Assembly (NCBI GenBank): GCA_964244695.1 | Contig: CAXTJZ010000011.1 | Span: 1-33,375 of the forward strand | Direction of reading: 5' to 3' | DNA: 33,375 nt | Source: BOG-908 sp964244695 | GTDB taxonomy: Bacteria; Pseudomonadota; Alphaproteobacteria; Acetobacterales; Acetobacteraceae | Part shown: positions 23,656-31,181 of the stretch, piece by piece | Layout of the letters: the number at the start of each line of letters is the position of its first letter | How positions within the stretch are numbered: the stretch's first letter is position 1 | Notes under the pieces: model-generated | Databases searched by the model: none | Seen by the model: the letters and a program-made list of their open reading frames with translations, nothing else | Told to the model about the DNA's origin: nothing | Made by a program: the position numbers and the translations under genes

Positions 23656-25119
23656 TCTCCAAAACGGTGAAGCGCGCGTAAACCTGCCCCAAGCCTGCTG
23701 CACCTTCGCTGCCGCCCGTCGCCGCCGTGCCGCCCCGTACCCCTGCACCACGCCGGCGGCAAACGCCCGGTCGGCCCCGCCTGCGAGCTGGTCCATCAGG
23801 CTGGCGGCGACAGCCGTGTCGTTCACCGCGCCGAGCACGGCCTGCAGGTCTTCCAGTTTGGGCAGATACTTGCGTGCCGCCTTTTCGGAAAACAGCGGCG
23901 CAAAGAATTCGGTGGCGTAGCGCAGGCGCTTGGCCTGTTTGCGCTGCTCATGCAGTTCGCCGATGGGCAGTTCGGACAGATCGGCGCCAAATGCAAGCAG
24001 GCGCCGCAGGCTGCGGTCCAGCGCGTGGGCGGCGTATAGGCGGGCAGGGGCGGCCAGCGTTTCCGACTCGCCAGTCTGGTCCCAGGGCCGGGTGATCGGG
24101 AGCAAAGCGAGCTTCAGCGAGAGCCTGGCCCACTCCTGGCTTGCCAGGTAGGCGGCGAGATCACTGTACGCGGCCGTGCGTTTCCTGGCGGCGGCGGCAA
24201 GCAGGAGGGCGATGCGCCTGTCTTGCGGGAACACCGCCAGGATTTCCGCGCCTGTCTCGCCGATGAACACGTCCCAGTCACGCGCGATCCCAAGGCGGGC
24301 GGCGAGGTCGCGCAGCGCGGCGGAGACAGCGTGAAGCCAGTCCGCGCCGCCCTCGCTGCCGGTAGCGGCGCGGCGGAACACCGAAAGTGCGGAGCGCAGG
24401 CGCCTGACGGCGACGCGCATCTGATGGACTGGCTCGGATTGGGTCGCCTGCGGGACCAAATCGGACCAATGCAGGATCGCCTCGGCCAAATGCGCGGTTA
24501 TGTAGGCGAGTGCGTCCGAGGTGCTGAGTCCGGGGGGCAAAGCTGGAGCGCCGGTCCTATGCGGCGCGGGAGTTCCGCCGCGGACGAGTGCGAGGGCGGA
24601 CGCGGCCAGGCTTTTCCGCGGCACGCGCAAAGCTACGGCGGCGACCAGCTCCGATGCCAGGGCGGCAGCTTCGGCAGGCGCGCCGGTCAGCAGCATGCGG
24701 CACGCAGGCTGGTCCTGCGCCACGCCGCGTATCGTGCCTTCAAGCACGTCCAGGCGGCCCGGGCCGGTGTCGAAATGCAGGCCCATGCTGCGGCACTTGC
24801 CGGTGAAAGCAGCCGCGGCCGCCAGGCCGCTCGGCATCGCTTTCCCCAGCGCGTCCAGGCTGTTCGCCTCGGCCAAGACGGGCGGGCAGGTAGCGGGCAG
24901 CCATGCCAGGGCAGCAGCAGGGATCAGGCGTTCCAGGCGCCAGCCGCCCGCCTTGCCGGTGGTCTGGCAGAGTGCAAGGCCCTGGTGGGCCAAGGCGGCA
25001 TCGGCGGTATCGTGCCAGACCTGGTTGATGGAGGCGGTTCGCACGGAACCCATGCGCCTGGCTTGCAGCATGGGCAGCCGCAGCAGGCGGAGCGCGTCCT
25101 GCGAGTCCAATTCAAACAT
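23653..25119 (-). CDS. CHAD domain protein with a degenerate CYTH-like N-terminus
   Basis: CHAD domains are helical bundles with conserved histidines and basic residues that bind polyphosphate. The 488-aa protein has the first CHAD motif HQMRVAVRRLRSAL (232-245) and the second ELHEQRKQAKRLRYATEFF near residue 390. The N-terminal 200 residues align by eye with CYTH (triphosphate tunnel) domains (WHDTADAALAHQGLALC), but the ExExK signature is missing, so catalysis is doubtful. It is read after the SixA-type phosphatase gene with a 100-bp gap, a common pairing. The role probably involves polyphosphate; this is inferred. Confidence 0.85.
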   Translation of the reverse strand: MFELDSQDALRLLRLPMLQARRMGSVRTASINQVWHDTADAALAHQGLALCQTTGKAGGWRLERLIPAAALAWLPATCPPVLAEANSLDALGKAMPSGLAAAAAFTGKCRSMGLHFDTGPGRLDVLEGTIRGVAQDQPACRMLLTGAPAEAAALASELVAAVALRVPRKSLAASALALVRGGTPAPHRTGAPALPPGLSTSDALAYITAHLAEAILHWSDLVPQATQSEPVHQMRVAVRRLRSALSVFRRAATGSEGGADWLHAVSAALRDLAARLGIARDWDVFIGETGAEILAVFPQDRRIALLLAAAARKRTAAYSDLAAYLASQEWARLSLKLALLPITRPWDQTGESETLAAPARLYAAHALDRSLRRLLAFGADLSELPIGELHEQRKQAKRLRYATEFFAPLFSEKAARKYLPKLEDLQAVLGAVNDTAVAASLMDQLAGGADRAFAAGVVQGYGAARRRRAAAKVQQAWGRFTRASPFWR

Positions 25120-25219
25120 CAGCGTGATTTCTGGTGCGCGCGGCGGGTCCTGGAAGCCGGACGCGGATTGCGCCGGGTTCTGGCGGGAAGTGTCGGTCTC
25201 TGGCGGCAGCGCGTTCAGT

Positions 25220-25768
25220 TCAACTCACCTCCGGCAGGTCCCGCGGCTTCACGAACCGGACCAGCCGGCCGGCGCCCTCTGCCGAACCGGCCTGGGGGCC
25301 CAGCGCCTGCCAGCTGTTTGCCACCGTGAATTCAGCCAGCGCGCCGGCGGGAAAGCCCTCGGCGAGCTGGTTGGCCATGTGACCGTTCGATGACAAAGCA
25401 TGCGCGCCGGTCAGCGTCATGGCAAGTTCGTGCAGCCCGGGGTTGTGGCCGACGATCATCAGGCTGCGCACCGTCTCCGCAACGCCAGAGATGATGGCGC
25501 GTATCTGGGCGGGCGTCGCGAGGTAGAGCCCGTCCATCGGCTCGACGATCGGCGTCTCGTCCCAGGGCGCCAACGCGTCCAGCGTCTGCCGGGTGCGCCT
25601 GGCGGACGAGACCAGGACCACGTCGGGTGTCAGGCTCAGGTTACGGAACAGGTCGCGCATGGCTGCTGCGGCCAGCCGGCCGCGCGGGTTCAGCGGGCGG
25701 GCGTGGTCGGACTGGGCGGAGTCGTCCCACGAGGATTTCGCGTGGCGAAGGAGGAGAAGCTGACGCAT
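25220..25768 (-). CDS. SixA-type histidine phosphatase
   Basis: The protein is a short histidine phosphatase of 182 aa. The catalytic motif is LRHAKSSWDD with the nucleophilic His in RHAK (8-11), and the second catalytic His is in VGHNPGLHEL. Arginines of the phosphate pocket lie in RRTRQTLDAL. SixA members dephosphorylate phosphohistidine proteins in phosphorelay or PTS pathways, but many homologues have unknown targets. The CHAD gene follows, so it may belong to a phosphate- or polyphosphate-linked pair. Confidence 0.85.
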   Translation of the reverse strand: MRQLLLLRHAKSSWDDSAQSDHARPLNPRGRLAAAAMRDLFRNLSLTPDVVLVSSARRTRQTLDALAPWDETPIVEPMDGLYLATPAQIRAIISGVAETVRSLMIVGHNPGLHELAMTLTGAHALSSNGHMANQLAEGFPAGALAEFTVANSWQALGPQAGSAEGAGRLVRFVKPRDLPEVS

Positions 25769-25778
25769 TGCGGGCGTT

Positions 25779-26120
25779 CCTGGGGAAGCAAGAGTCTCTT
25801 ACACCAAGCGGCTCAAAGTTTGACTCCTCGACGCTTTCGTCATCGCGAGCCGCATCTTGGCGACGTCGCGTAGCAGGAGAGGCACTTGCTTGGCCTGGAG
25901 TTGCTCGGCCAAGCTGCCTTCGAAAGATGAGCTTAGCGGACGCGCAATCCGCAAGCCGGTTCTTTGTTGTGCCGTTCAGCCTTAAGTCTTCAACAGGCGA
26001 GAGTCAGTCCTTCGGAACCGTACCAGTCGGGCGGTTCCAGGACGCAGCGACGCAATTAAACCAGCCACAGAAGCAAAGCTTTCTACCTCCTTTTAAAAGG
26101 AGAGGCTCTGTTGCCCTCTT
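25779..26120 (-). repeat. Decayed, long-spacer paired-hairpin element after the methyltransferase gene
   Basis: On the minus strand, about 55 nt after the TAA at 26153, the sequence reads CTCCTTTTAAAAGGAG (a perfect 16-nt palindrome) and then AAAGCTTTGCTTC, equivalent to the stop-proximal arm. A weak partner with GCAAGAGTCTC and AAAGTTTGACTCCTCGACGC lies at 25781-25828. The rest of the 384-bp gap has no gene that I can support. An unrelated 8-bp hairpin is listed separately. Confidence 0.5.
25888..25914. other. Stem-loop within the SixA/methyltransferase gap
   Basis: GCTTGGCC (25888-25895) and GGCCAAGC (25907-25914) form a perfect 8-bp stem with an 11-nt loop. No U-run follows on either strand. 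The function is unknown. Confidence 0.4.
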
Positions 26121-26152
26121 GAGCGCTTAACGCCGTGCGGCGCGATTATCCG

Positions 26153-27082
26153 TTACGGCTTTTGAAAATATACGCCCATGCCGTCGATTGGGATGATCTC
26201 CGGCGAGATTTGTCGCGCCTCAAGGAAGTCGGTCACGGCCTGGCGGCAGGCCGCCACGAGGATGTAGTCGTCTATGATCACCCAGCCGCCCTGCGGTATC
26301 CTGTCGTAAAGGTGGACCAGCGGGTCCGTCGTGGACTCATACATGTCGCCGTCCAGCCGCAAGACCGCAATCTGAGCGGTGGGAAATGTCGGCATGGTAT
26401 CCCGGAACCAGCCCTTAACGAAAACGACCTGGTCATCCAGAAGCCCGAATTTTCGAAAGTTCTCCTGTACCTCTTCCAGCGTAACGGCAAGTTCGGACTG
26501 CAGATGGAAGGTCGATCCGCTATCGGCCGGGAACAAGGCAGGATTGGGGGGCGGCAAGCCGGCAAACGAGTCCGCCACGAAAATCCGCCTGTCCGTCACA
26601 TCCCAGGCGGCCAGCACGCCGCGCGCGAAGATGGAGGCGCCGCCGCGCCAGACGCCGGTCTCCACGATGTCGCCTGGAATACCCCGCGCTATTGCGTCCT
26701 CGACAAGCAAACGGAAATTCCGCAGGCGTGCGCGGCCGACCATCGTCCAGGCGCGCGACGGCCAGTCCCACCCAACCTCGCGCGCGCCGGCCTGGTAGCC
26801 AATTGCTGACTCTGACAAGGCTGCGGATTGACCGAACAGGGACTTGCCCATGCCGGCCACGAATTCCAGGTGGTTCGCCGTGACCAGCGGCGGATCTTCC
26901 ATGAGCGTGCCGGTCAGCGTAGTTTCCATCAGGGCAAGGTATCGCTCCCGCAGCGCCGCCTGTTTTTCATCTGTCAATCCCAGGTACCTCCGTCTGCGCC
27001 ACGCGATGCCCCGCAATTTGCGCCGTTGGTTAACCGTATCGCCGGGCGTGGGCAACCCGGGCGCCCGCGCGCTTCGCTGCAA
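26153..27082 (-). CDS. TylF-type methyltransferase / macrocin O-methyltransferase family
   Basis: This family transfers methyl groups from S-adenosylmethionine to sugar or other hydroxyls and uses a divalent metal. The protein is up to 309 aa. It has the SAM-binding motif GDIVETGVWRGGAS (137-150), VADSFAGLPPP (169-179), the region LRLDGDMYESTTDPL and the metal-binding IDDY. The start is uncertain: the longest frame begins with TTG at 27082, and later TTG codons are possible; no ATG occurs before residue 52. The gene is isolated, so no glycan or antibiotic context helps. A decayed hairpin element follows it. Confidence 0.82.
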   Translation of the reverse strand: MQRSARAPGLPTPGDTVNQRRKLRGIAWRRRRYLGLTDEKQAALRERYLALMETTLTGTLMEDPPLVTANHLEFVAGMGKSLFGQSAALSESAIGYQAGAREVGWDWPSRAWTMVGRARLRNFRLLVEDAIARGIPGDIVETGVWRGGASIFARGVLAAWDVTDRRIFVADSFAGLPPPNPALFPADSGSTFHLQSELAVTLEEVQENFRKFGLLDDQVVFVKGWFRDTMPTFPTAQIAVLRLDGDMYESTTDPLVHLYDRIPQGGWVIIDDYILVAACRQAVTDFLEARQISPEIIPIDGMGVYFQKP

Positions 27083-27152
27083 GCCCGGCAGGTAACGGCC
27101 TACCCCTAGCCGATCCGGCCAACGGGCTTACGTTGGGTTGGGTAGGCGGGGT

Positions 27153-28715
27153 ATGGCAGGCGTGATGACCAAGACACCGGCGACATTGCGCATGGTCCTG
27201 GGCGACCAGCTCAGCGCGGGCATCTCGTCTCTGCGTGACCTCGACCCGGCACGCGACGTGGTGCTGATGGCCGAAGTGCAGGCGGAGTGCACGTATGTGC
27301 GGCATCATGCCAAGAAGATCGTGCTCGTGCTCTCCGGCATGCGGCATTTCGCGCAAGAACTGCGCACGCGCGGCGTGCGGGTGGATTACGTGACGCTCGA
27401 CGATGCAGCGAACACGCAGAGTCTGCGCGGGGAGATGCTGCGCGCGTTGGCACGGCATGGCTGCGCGAAAGTGGTGGTCACCGAACCCGGTGAGTGGCGC
27501 CTGGCGGAAGATTTCCGGCACTGGCAAGAACTAGCAGGCGTGGAAGTGGACGTGCGCGACGACACGCGGTTCTTCGCGCGCATACAGGAGTTCATCGCCT
27601 GGGCACGCGGGCGGCGCGGCTTGCGCATGGAGTTTTTCTACCGCGACATGCGCCGGCGCCACAGCTTCCTGATGGACGGCGACAAGCCCGAAGGCGGCGC
27701 GTGGAACTACGACACGGAGAACCGCGCCAGCCTGCCCAAGACAGTGGCAAACCCGCCGGTGCCGCGCTTTCCGCCGGACGCCATCACGCGCGACGTGATC
27801 GCGCTGGTGGAAGCGATGTTCCCAAACCATTCTGGCAGGGCTGCCGATTTTGCATTGCCCGTCACGGGAGAACAGGCGCGCGAGGCGCTGGCCGATTTCA
27901 TTGCCAACCGGCTGCCCAGTTTCGGGACGTTCCAGGACGCGATGAAGGCCGGCGAGCCTGTGTTGTTTCACGCGTTGGTTTCCACTTCGCTCAACCTCGG
28001 CCTGCTGGAACCAAAGGAGATCTGCGAAGCGGCGGAGGCGGCCTACCGCGCGGGCCACGCCAAGCTGAACGCCGTGGAAGGGTTCGTCCGTCAGATACTC
28101 GGGTGGCGGGAGTTCGTGCGCGGCATCTACTGGGCGAACATGCCTGAATACGCCAGCAAGAACATGCTTCAGGCGACGCGCCGGATGCCGTGGTTCTACT
28201 GGACTGGCAAGACGCGGATGAACTGCCTGCACCATGCGATCACGGACACGCTGACGCACGCCTATGCGCACCACATACAACGCCTGATGATCACCGGCAA
28301 TTTCGCATTGCTGGCCGGGCTGCATCCTGACGACGTCGATGAATGGTACCTCATCGTCTATGCGGATGCGTATGAGTGGGTGGAGATGCCGAACGTGCGC
28401 GGCATGGCGTTATTCGCCGATGGCGGTATCATCGGGTCCAAGCCGTATGCGGCGTCAGGCGCCTACATTAACCGCATGAGCGATTACTGCAAAGGTTGTT
28501 CTTACGACGTGAAGGATGCGGTGGGTGCGAATGCCTGCCCCTTCAATTACCTGTATTGGGACTTCTTCGCACGCCACGAAAAGCTGCTTGCCGGCAACAT
28601 GCGCGTGGCGATGCCCTTGCGTACGCTGGCTAAGATGGATGCGGGTAAGGTTGCGGCGATGCGGCGGAATGCGGCGGCATTCCTGGAGGGGTCTGAGATG
28701 CGGGTGACGGAGTGA
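27153..28715 (+). CDS. FeS-type bacterial photolyase/cryptochrome ((6-4) photolyase-like)
   Basis: The 520-aa protein belongs to the photolyase-related family with a [4Fe-4S] cluster (PhrB/FeS-BCP). It has the start LRMVLGDQLS, the motif HHIQR (373-377), and four cysteines at 358 (MNCLHH), 446 and 449 (YCKGC) and 462 (NACPF). The spacing of 88, 3 and 13 residues matches the cluster ligands of characterised members as I recall them. These enzymes repair (6-4) photoproducts or act as blue-light sensors. ATG 27153 is preferred for GGCGGGG upstream; ATG 27165 is an alternative. A classical photolyase gene lies 3 kb away. Confidence 0.92.
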   Translation: MAGVMTKTPATLRMVLGDQLSAGISSLRDLDPARDVVLMAEVQAECTYVRHHAKKIVLVLSGMRHFAQELRTRGVRVDYVTLDDAANTQSLRGEMLRALARHGCAKVVVTEPGEWRLAEDFRHWQELAGVEVDVRDDTRFFARIQEFIAWARGRRGLRMEFFYRDMRRRHSFLMDGDKPEGGAWNYDTENRASLPKTVANPPVPRFPPDAITRDVIALVEAMFPNHSGRAADFALPVTGEQAREALADFIANRLPSFGTFQDAMKAGEPVLFHALVSTSLNLGLLEPKEICEAAEAAYRAGHAKLNAVEGFVRQILGWREFVRGIYWANMPEYASKNMLQATRRMPWFYWTGKTRMNCLHHAITDTLTHAYAHHIQRLMITGNFALLAGLHPDDVDEWYLIVYADAYEWVEMPNVRGMALFADGGIIGSKPYAASGAYINRMSDYCKGCSYDVKDAVGANACPFNYLYWDFFARHEKLLAGNMRVAMPLRTLAKMDAGKVAAMRRNAAAFLEGSEMRVTE

Positions 28716-28768
28716 TGACTGCTTCGATTGTGCGATGCACTTGCGCTCTGCAGACATATGAAATTCAA

Positions 28769-28874
28769 CACCAAGAAAGGCGAAGCCACCAAAATCACGA
28801 GGAAGGAGGCAAGCCAGCGTGCTCCTCCTTCCTGTTACTCTTGATGGCTTCACACTTCCTCAGTGTTCTTGGTG
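28769..28874. other. Long imperfect hairpin between convergent genes
   Basis: CACCAAGAA at 28769 pairs with TTCTTGGTG ending at 28874. GAAGCCA near 28782 pairs with TGGCTTC, and GGAAGGAGG (28801-28809) pairs perfectly with CCTCCTTCC. The arms are about 40-50 nt with mismatches and a small bulge. It differs from the paired-hairpin family in sequence. It may serve as a transcript end for the photolyase gene, though no U-run is present. A 28-codon frame inside it is not convincing as a gene. Confidence 0.55.
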
Positions 28875-28926
28875 ATGTCCTCTGCTTGCGTGCGTTGTAA
28901 TCGTGCTTTGCGTCCGATTTCCGCGA

Positions 28927-29094
28927 GCGAAGAAAACAAGTAGTCCTTTTTGGAAAAAGGACCAAAAACTTTCACTTTCCCGCACTTGTATCAGCCGGAT
29001 ACGCCTAAAAATACCGTGACGTTGAAGCGGCGGGGGAAGCAAAAGTTTTTTGCTTCTTTTTTTCAAAAAAGAAGGCCTTGCTAGCTTTCTTTCC
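28927..29094 (-). repeat. Paired-hairpin AT-rich element after the sedolisin gene
   Basis: On the minus strand, 3 nt after the TGA of the sedolisin gene, the purine lead GGAAAGAAAGCTAGCAAGG precedes the CTTC-T6 palindrome (stop-proximal arm about 29036-29094). The distal arm (28927-28980) is of the GTCC-T5-GG-A5-GGAC type and is internally perfect. The spacer is about 58 bp. It lies between convergent genes. Confidence 0.9.
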
Positions 29095-29097
29095 GCA

Positions 29098-30834
29098 TCA
29101 GAAGGCGCCGTCGAGGATAGTGCCGATGCCAGTTGCCTGGTCGAAACCGGTCTTCGCAGACCAGCCCGCGCCAATGCTGCCGGTTTTCACGTCGTAGAAA
29201 TCTTTGCCGTACACGCCCGCGGGTGTTGTGCCGCTTGCGGTATAGGTGGCGTAGAGCGCCATGTTCAGGAAGCCAGCCGCTGAACCGGTCTTCTGGTTCT
29301 GCTGCGCCACGAGTGCGGCGAAGATCGGGTTGGCGACCGAGGTGCCGCCATACCCCGTCCAGCCACCGTCAGGCGTGTCATAGACGGCGATGTAGGAACC
29401 GGTGGCGTTGCTGGCGTCCATCGAAATGTCAGGAACGTTGCGGCCCTTGAAGCCGCTTTTCGGCTGGCTGTCGGGTGATTTGGCGGTGATGGTGGGCACG
29501 ACGGCGACGCCGGTGACGCCCGTCTGGTAGCTGGGCAGGGCCCAGAAGCTGGAGACGCCGCCGCCTCCGCCGCCATTCGCCCCGCCAGGGCTCCAGGCGG
29601 TCTCCGAACTGCGTGCGCCGGTGGTGGCGTTGATCTTGAGCGTGGTGCCGCCGACAGCCACGAAATGCGGGTCCGCCGCAGGTGTGCTGATGATGTCAGG
29701 CTCGTAATAGGTCTTTCCTGCCGCCGTCGCGTCCTCGCAGTAGCCGCCGGCGTCGCCGGACGAGGCGGTGAAGGTGATGCCTTTGGCCGCACCCTGTTCG
29801 GCGATCATGTCGGTGGCGGTGGCGAACGGCGTATCGTCCGGCTCGCAGCCGCCAAAGCTGGAGCTGACCACGTCCACCACATGGGCGGACACGGCCATGT
29901 TGTAGGCGTCCTCGATCGGCGTGTCGCTCAATGAGGTGACGAGATAGACGGTGATGTCGGAGCCCGGGTTCAGGCCGGATGTGGTCTCCGTATCGATGGC
30001 GGTCTCGCCCACATCGTCGTTGACGCCGGGGTTCGTGCCATCGACAAGCACGCGGCCGAAGGTGCCGATACGGGTGACGCCAGCCGCGGACCAGAAGGTG
30101 GACAGGTCTGAATTCGCAATGTCGGAATCGATGACGATGCCAATACCATGTCCTGTTCCCGTATTGCCGGAGAGCGACGGGAACTTGTAGGCGGCGGCAA
30201 GACCGCCCGGATATATGCCGGCGAAGGCGCCGCCTGTTGTGCGCTCGATCGGCTGGGCGGCTTTGGTGGTGTCCGCATGGCCCTGCGGCACCTTGGCGAC
30301 GTGTTTGTTGAGGGCGTGCAGCCTGACCACATTGTCCAGGCCGAGAATCGTACGCACGGTGCCGGCGAGTTCGGCCGGCATGGTGGCAGGGGTGAGGTTG
30401 GCATAGCGCGTGCCGTGGCCGGTCTGCGCGACGCTATGGATTTCGGTTGCAAAATACGCATCGACCGCCTGCACGCTGCCGATAGCGTCGATCACGGTGC
30501 GGTTTTCATACGTATGCTCGACTTGCAAGCCGGCACGCTGAAGTGCAGCGACGACGCGGGCGTAGTCCTCCGGTGCCGGTGCGAAACGCGCGTTGAATTG
30601 TTCCGCGGTGAGGTATTGGTGAAATTGCGGCGAGCCTGGTGTGCCCTGGGCCTGCACGAGGGCGTCGAGCCCAGCCTGGTCGCGATAGGCTAGCGTGATC
30701 GCCAAGCGTATCTGGGTGTTCGCCGGCGCGCGGCCGAGGTCGGTAATGCCGCTTCTGGCGGTGGCCGCGATGTCCGCGGCCTGCGCGCCGGTCGCACACA
30801 GGAAAACGCTTGCGAGTAGGGCTAGACGCTTCAT
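29098..30834 (-). CDS. Secreted sedolisin-family serine-carboxyl peptidase (S53)
   Basis: Sedolisins are secreted endopeptidases active at acid pH. The 578-aa protein has a signal peptide (1-19, ending CATGAQA), a pro-domain of about residues 30-190 of the pro-kumamolisin type, and a catalytic domain with Glu277 and Asp281 in GETAID, the oxyanion Asp361 in SSGDAGGY and the nucleophile Ser499 in YGGTSVANP. The calcium-binding end is DFYDVKTG (545-552) and GFDQATGIGT. The ATG at 30834 begins the signal sequence. It suggests protein degradation in an acid habitat. It lies on the same strand as the phosphatase and photolyase genes but is separated from them by a hairpin element. Confidence 0.95.
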   Translation of the reverse strand: MKRLALLASVFLCATGAQAADIAATARSGITDLGRAPANTQIRLAITLAYRDQAGLDALVQAQGTPGSPQFHQYLTAEQFNARFAPAPEDYARVVAALQRAGLQVEHTYENRTVIDAIGSVQAVDAYFATEIHSVAQTGHGTRYANLTPATMPAELAGTVRTILGLDNVVRLHALNKHVAKVPQGHADTTKAAQPIERTTGGAFAGIYPGGLAAAYKFPSLSGNTGTGHGIGIVIDSDIANSDLSTFWSAAGVTRIGTFGRVLVDGTNPGVNDDVGETAIDTETTSGLNPGSDITVYLVTSLSDTPIEDAYNMAVSAHVVDVVSSSFGGCEPDDTPFATATDMIAEQGAAKGITFTASSGDAGGYCEDATAAGKTYYEPDIISTPAADPHFVAVGGTTLKINATTGARSSETAWSPGGANGGGGGGVSSFWALPSYQTGVTGVAVVPTITAKSPDSQPKSGFKGRNVPDISMDASNATGSYIAVYDTPDGGWTGYGGTSVANPIFAALVAQQNQKTGSAAGFLNMALYATYTASGTTPAGVYGKDFYDVKTGSIGAGWSAKTGFDQATGIGTILDGAF

Positions 30835-30899
30835 GCTTATAGTGTCTCCGCTGAAGAGGGGAGATTACGACACCAGGGGAAAACGCGGCAAGTTTGGCT

Positions 30900-31181
30900 G
30901 CAAAGAAGAAAGCAAAGCAGTCCTTTTTTGAAAAAAGGACCAAAAAACTTTTGTTCTCGGTCGGGTGCTGGCAGAACCGTAGGGCCGCGTTCTGCGACAG
31001 ACGATCCCACCGGCGAGGCGGCTACGAAACCAGCGGCGACAGGCTGGGAGAAGGCGTTGTGGGACGGCAGATCGACATGCCAGTCAGCCGTAACGGCAAG
31101 CAAAGAAACGAGCGCGCGACAGCGGAGTCAAAAGTTTTTTGCTTCTTTTTTTCAAAAAAGAAGGCCTTGCTTACTTTCTTA
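30900..31181 (-). repeat. Paired-hairpin AT-rich element, long-spacer copy, after the metallophosphatase gene
   Basis: On the minus strand the phosphatase TAA is followed directly by GAAAGTAAGCAAGGCCTTC and the palindrome (stop-proximal arm 31123-31181). The distal arm (30903-30958) holds a perfect 21-nt palindrome, GTCC-T6-G-A6-GGAC. The spacer is about 165 bp, the longest of the intact copies. The distal end lies 66 nt from the sedolisin start. Confidence 0.9.

Noticed and set aside
28758..28844. A 28-codon frame starting MKFNTKKGEATK
   Set aside because: It has no ribosome-binding site and lies within a long hairpin, so the RNA or DNA structure is the simpler explanation.
3111..31181. Reading the paired-hairpin elements as a CRISPR array
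   Set aside because: The copies are far apart, lie between unrelated genes, form inverted pairs and have no regular spacers or cas genes.
3111..31181. Reading the elements as standard intrinsic terminators
   Set aside because: The stems are AT-rich with no GC stem before a U-run, and one copy lies inside the nuo operon. A termination role is still possible but cannot be assumed.
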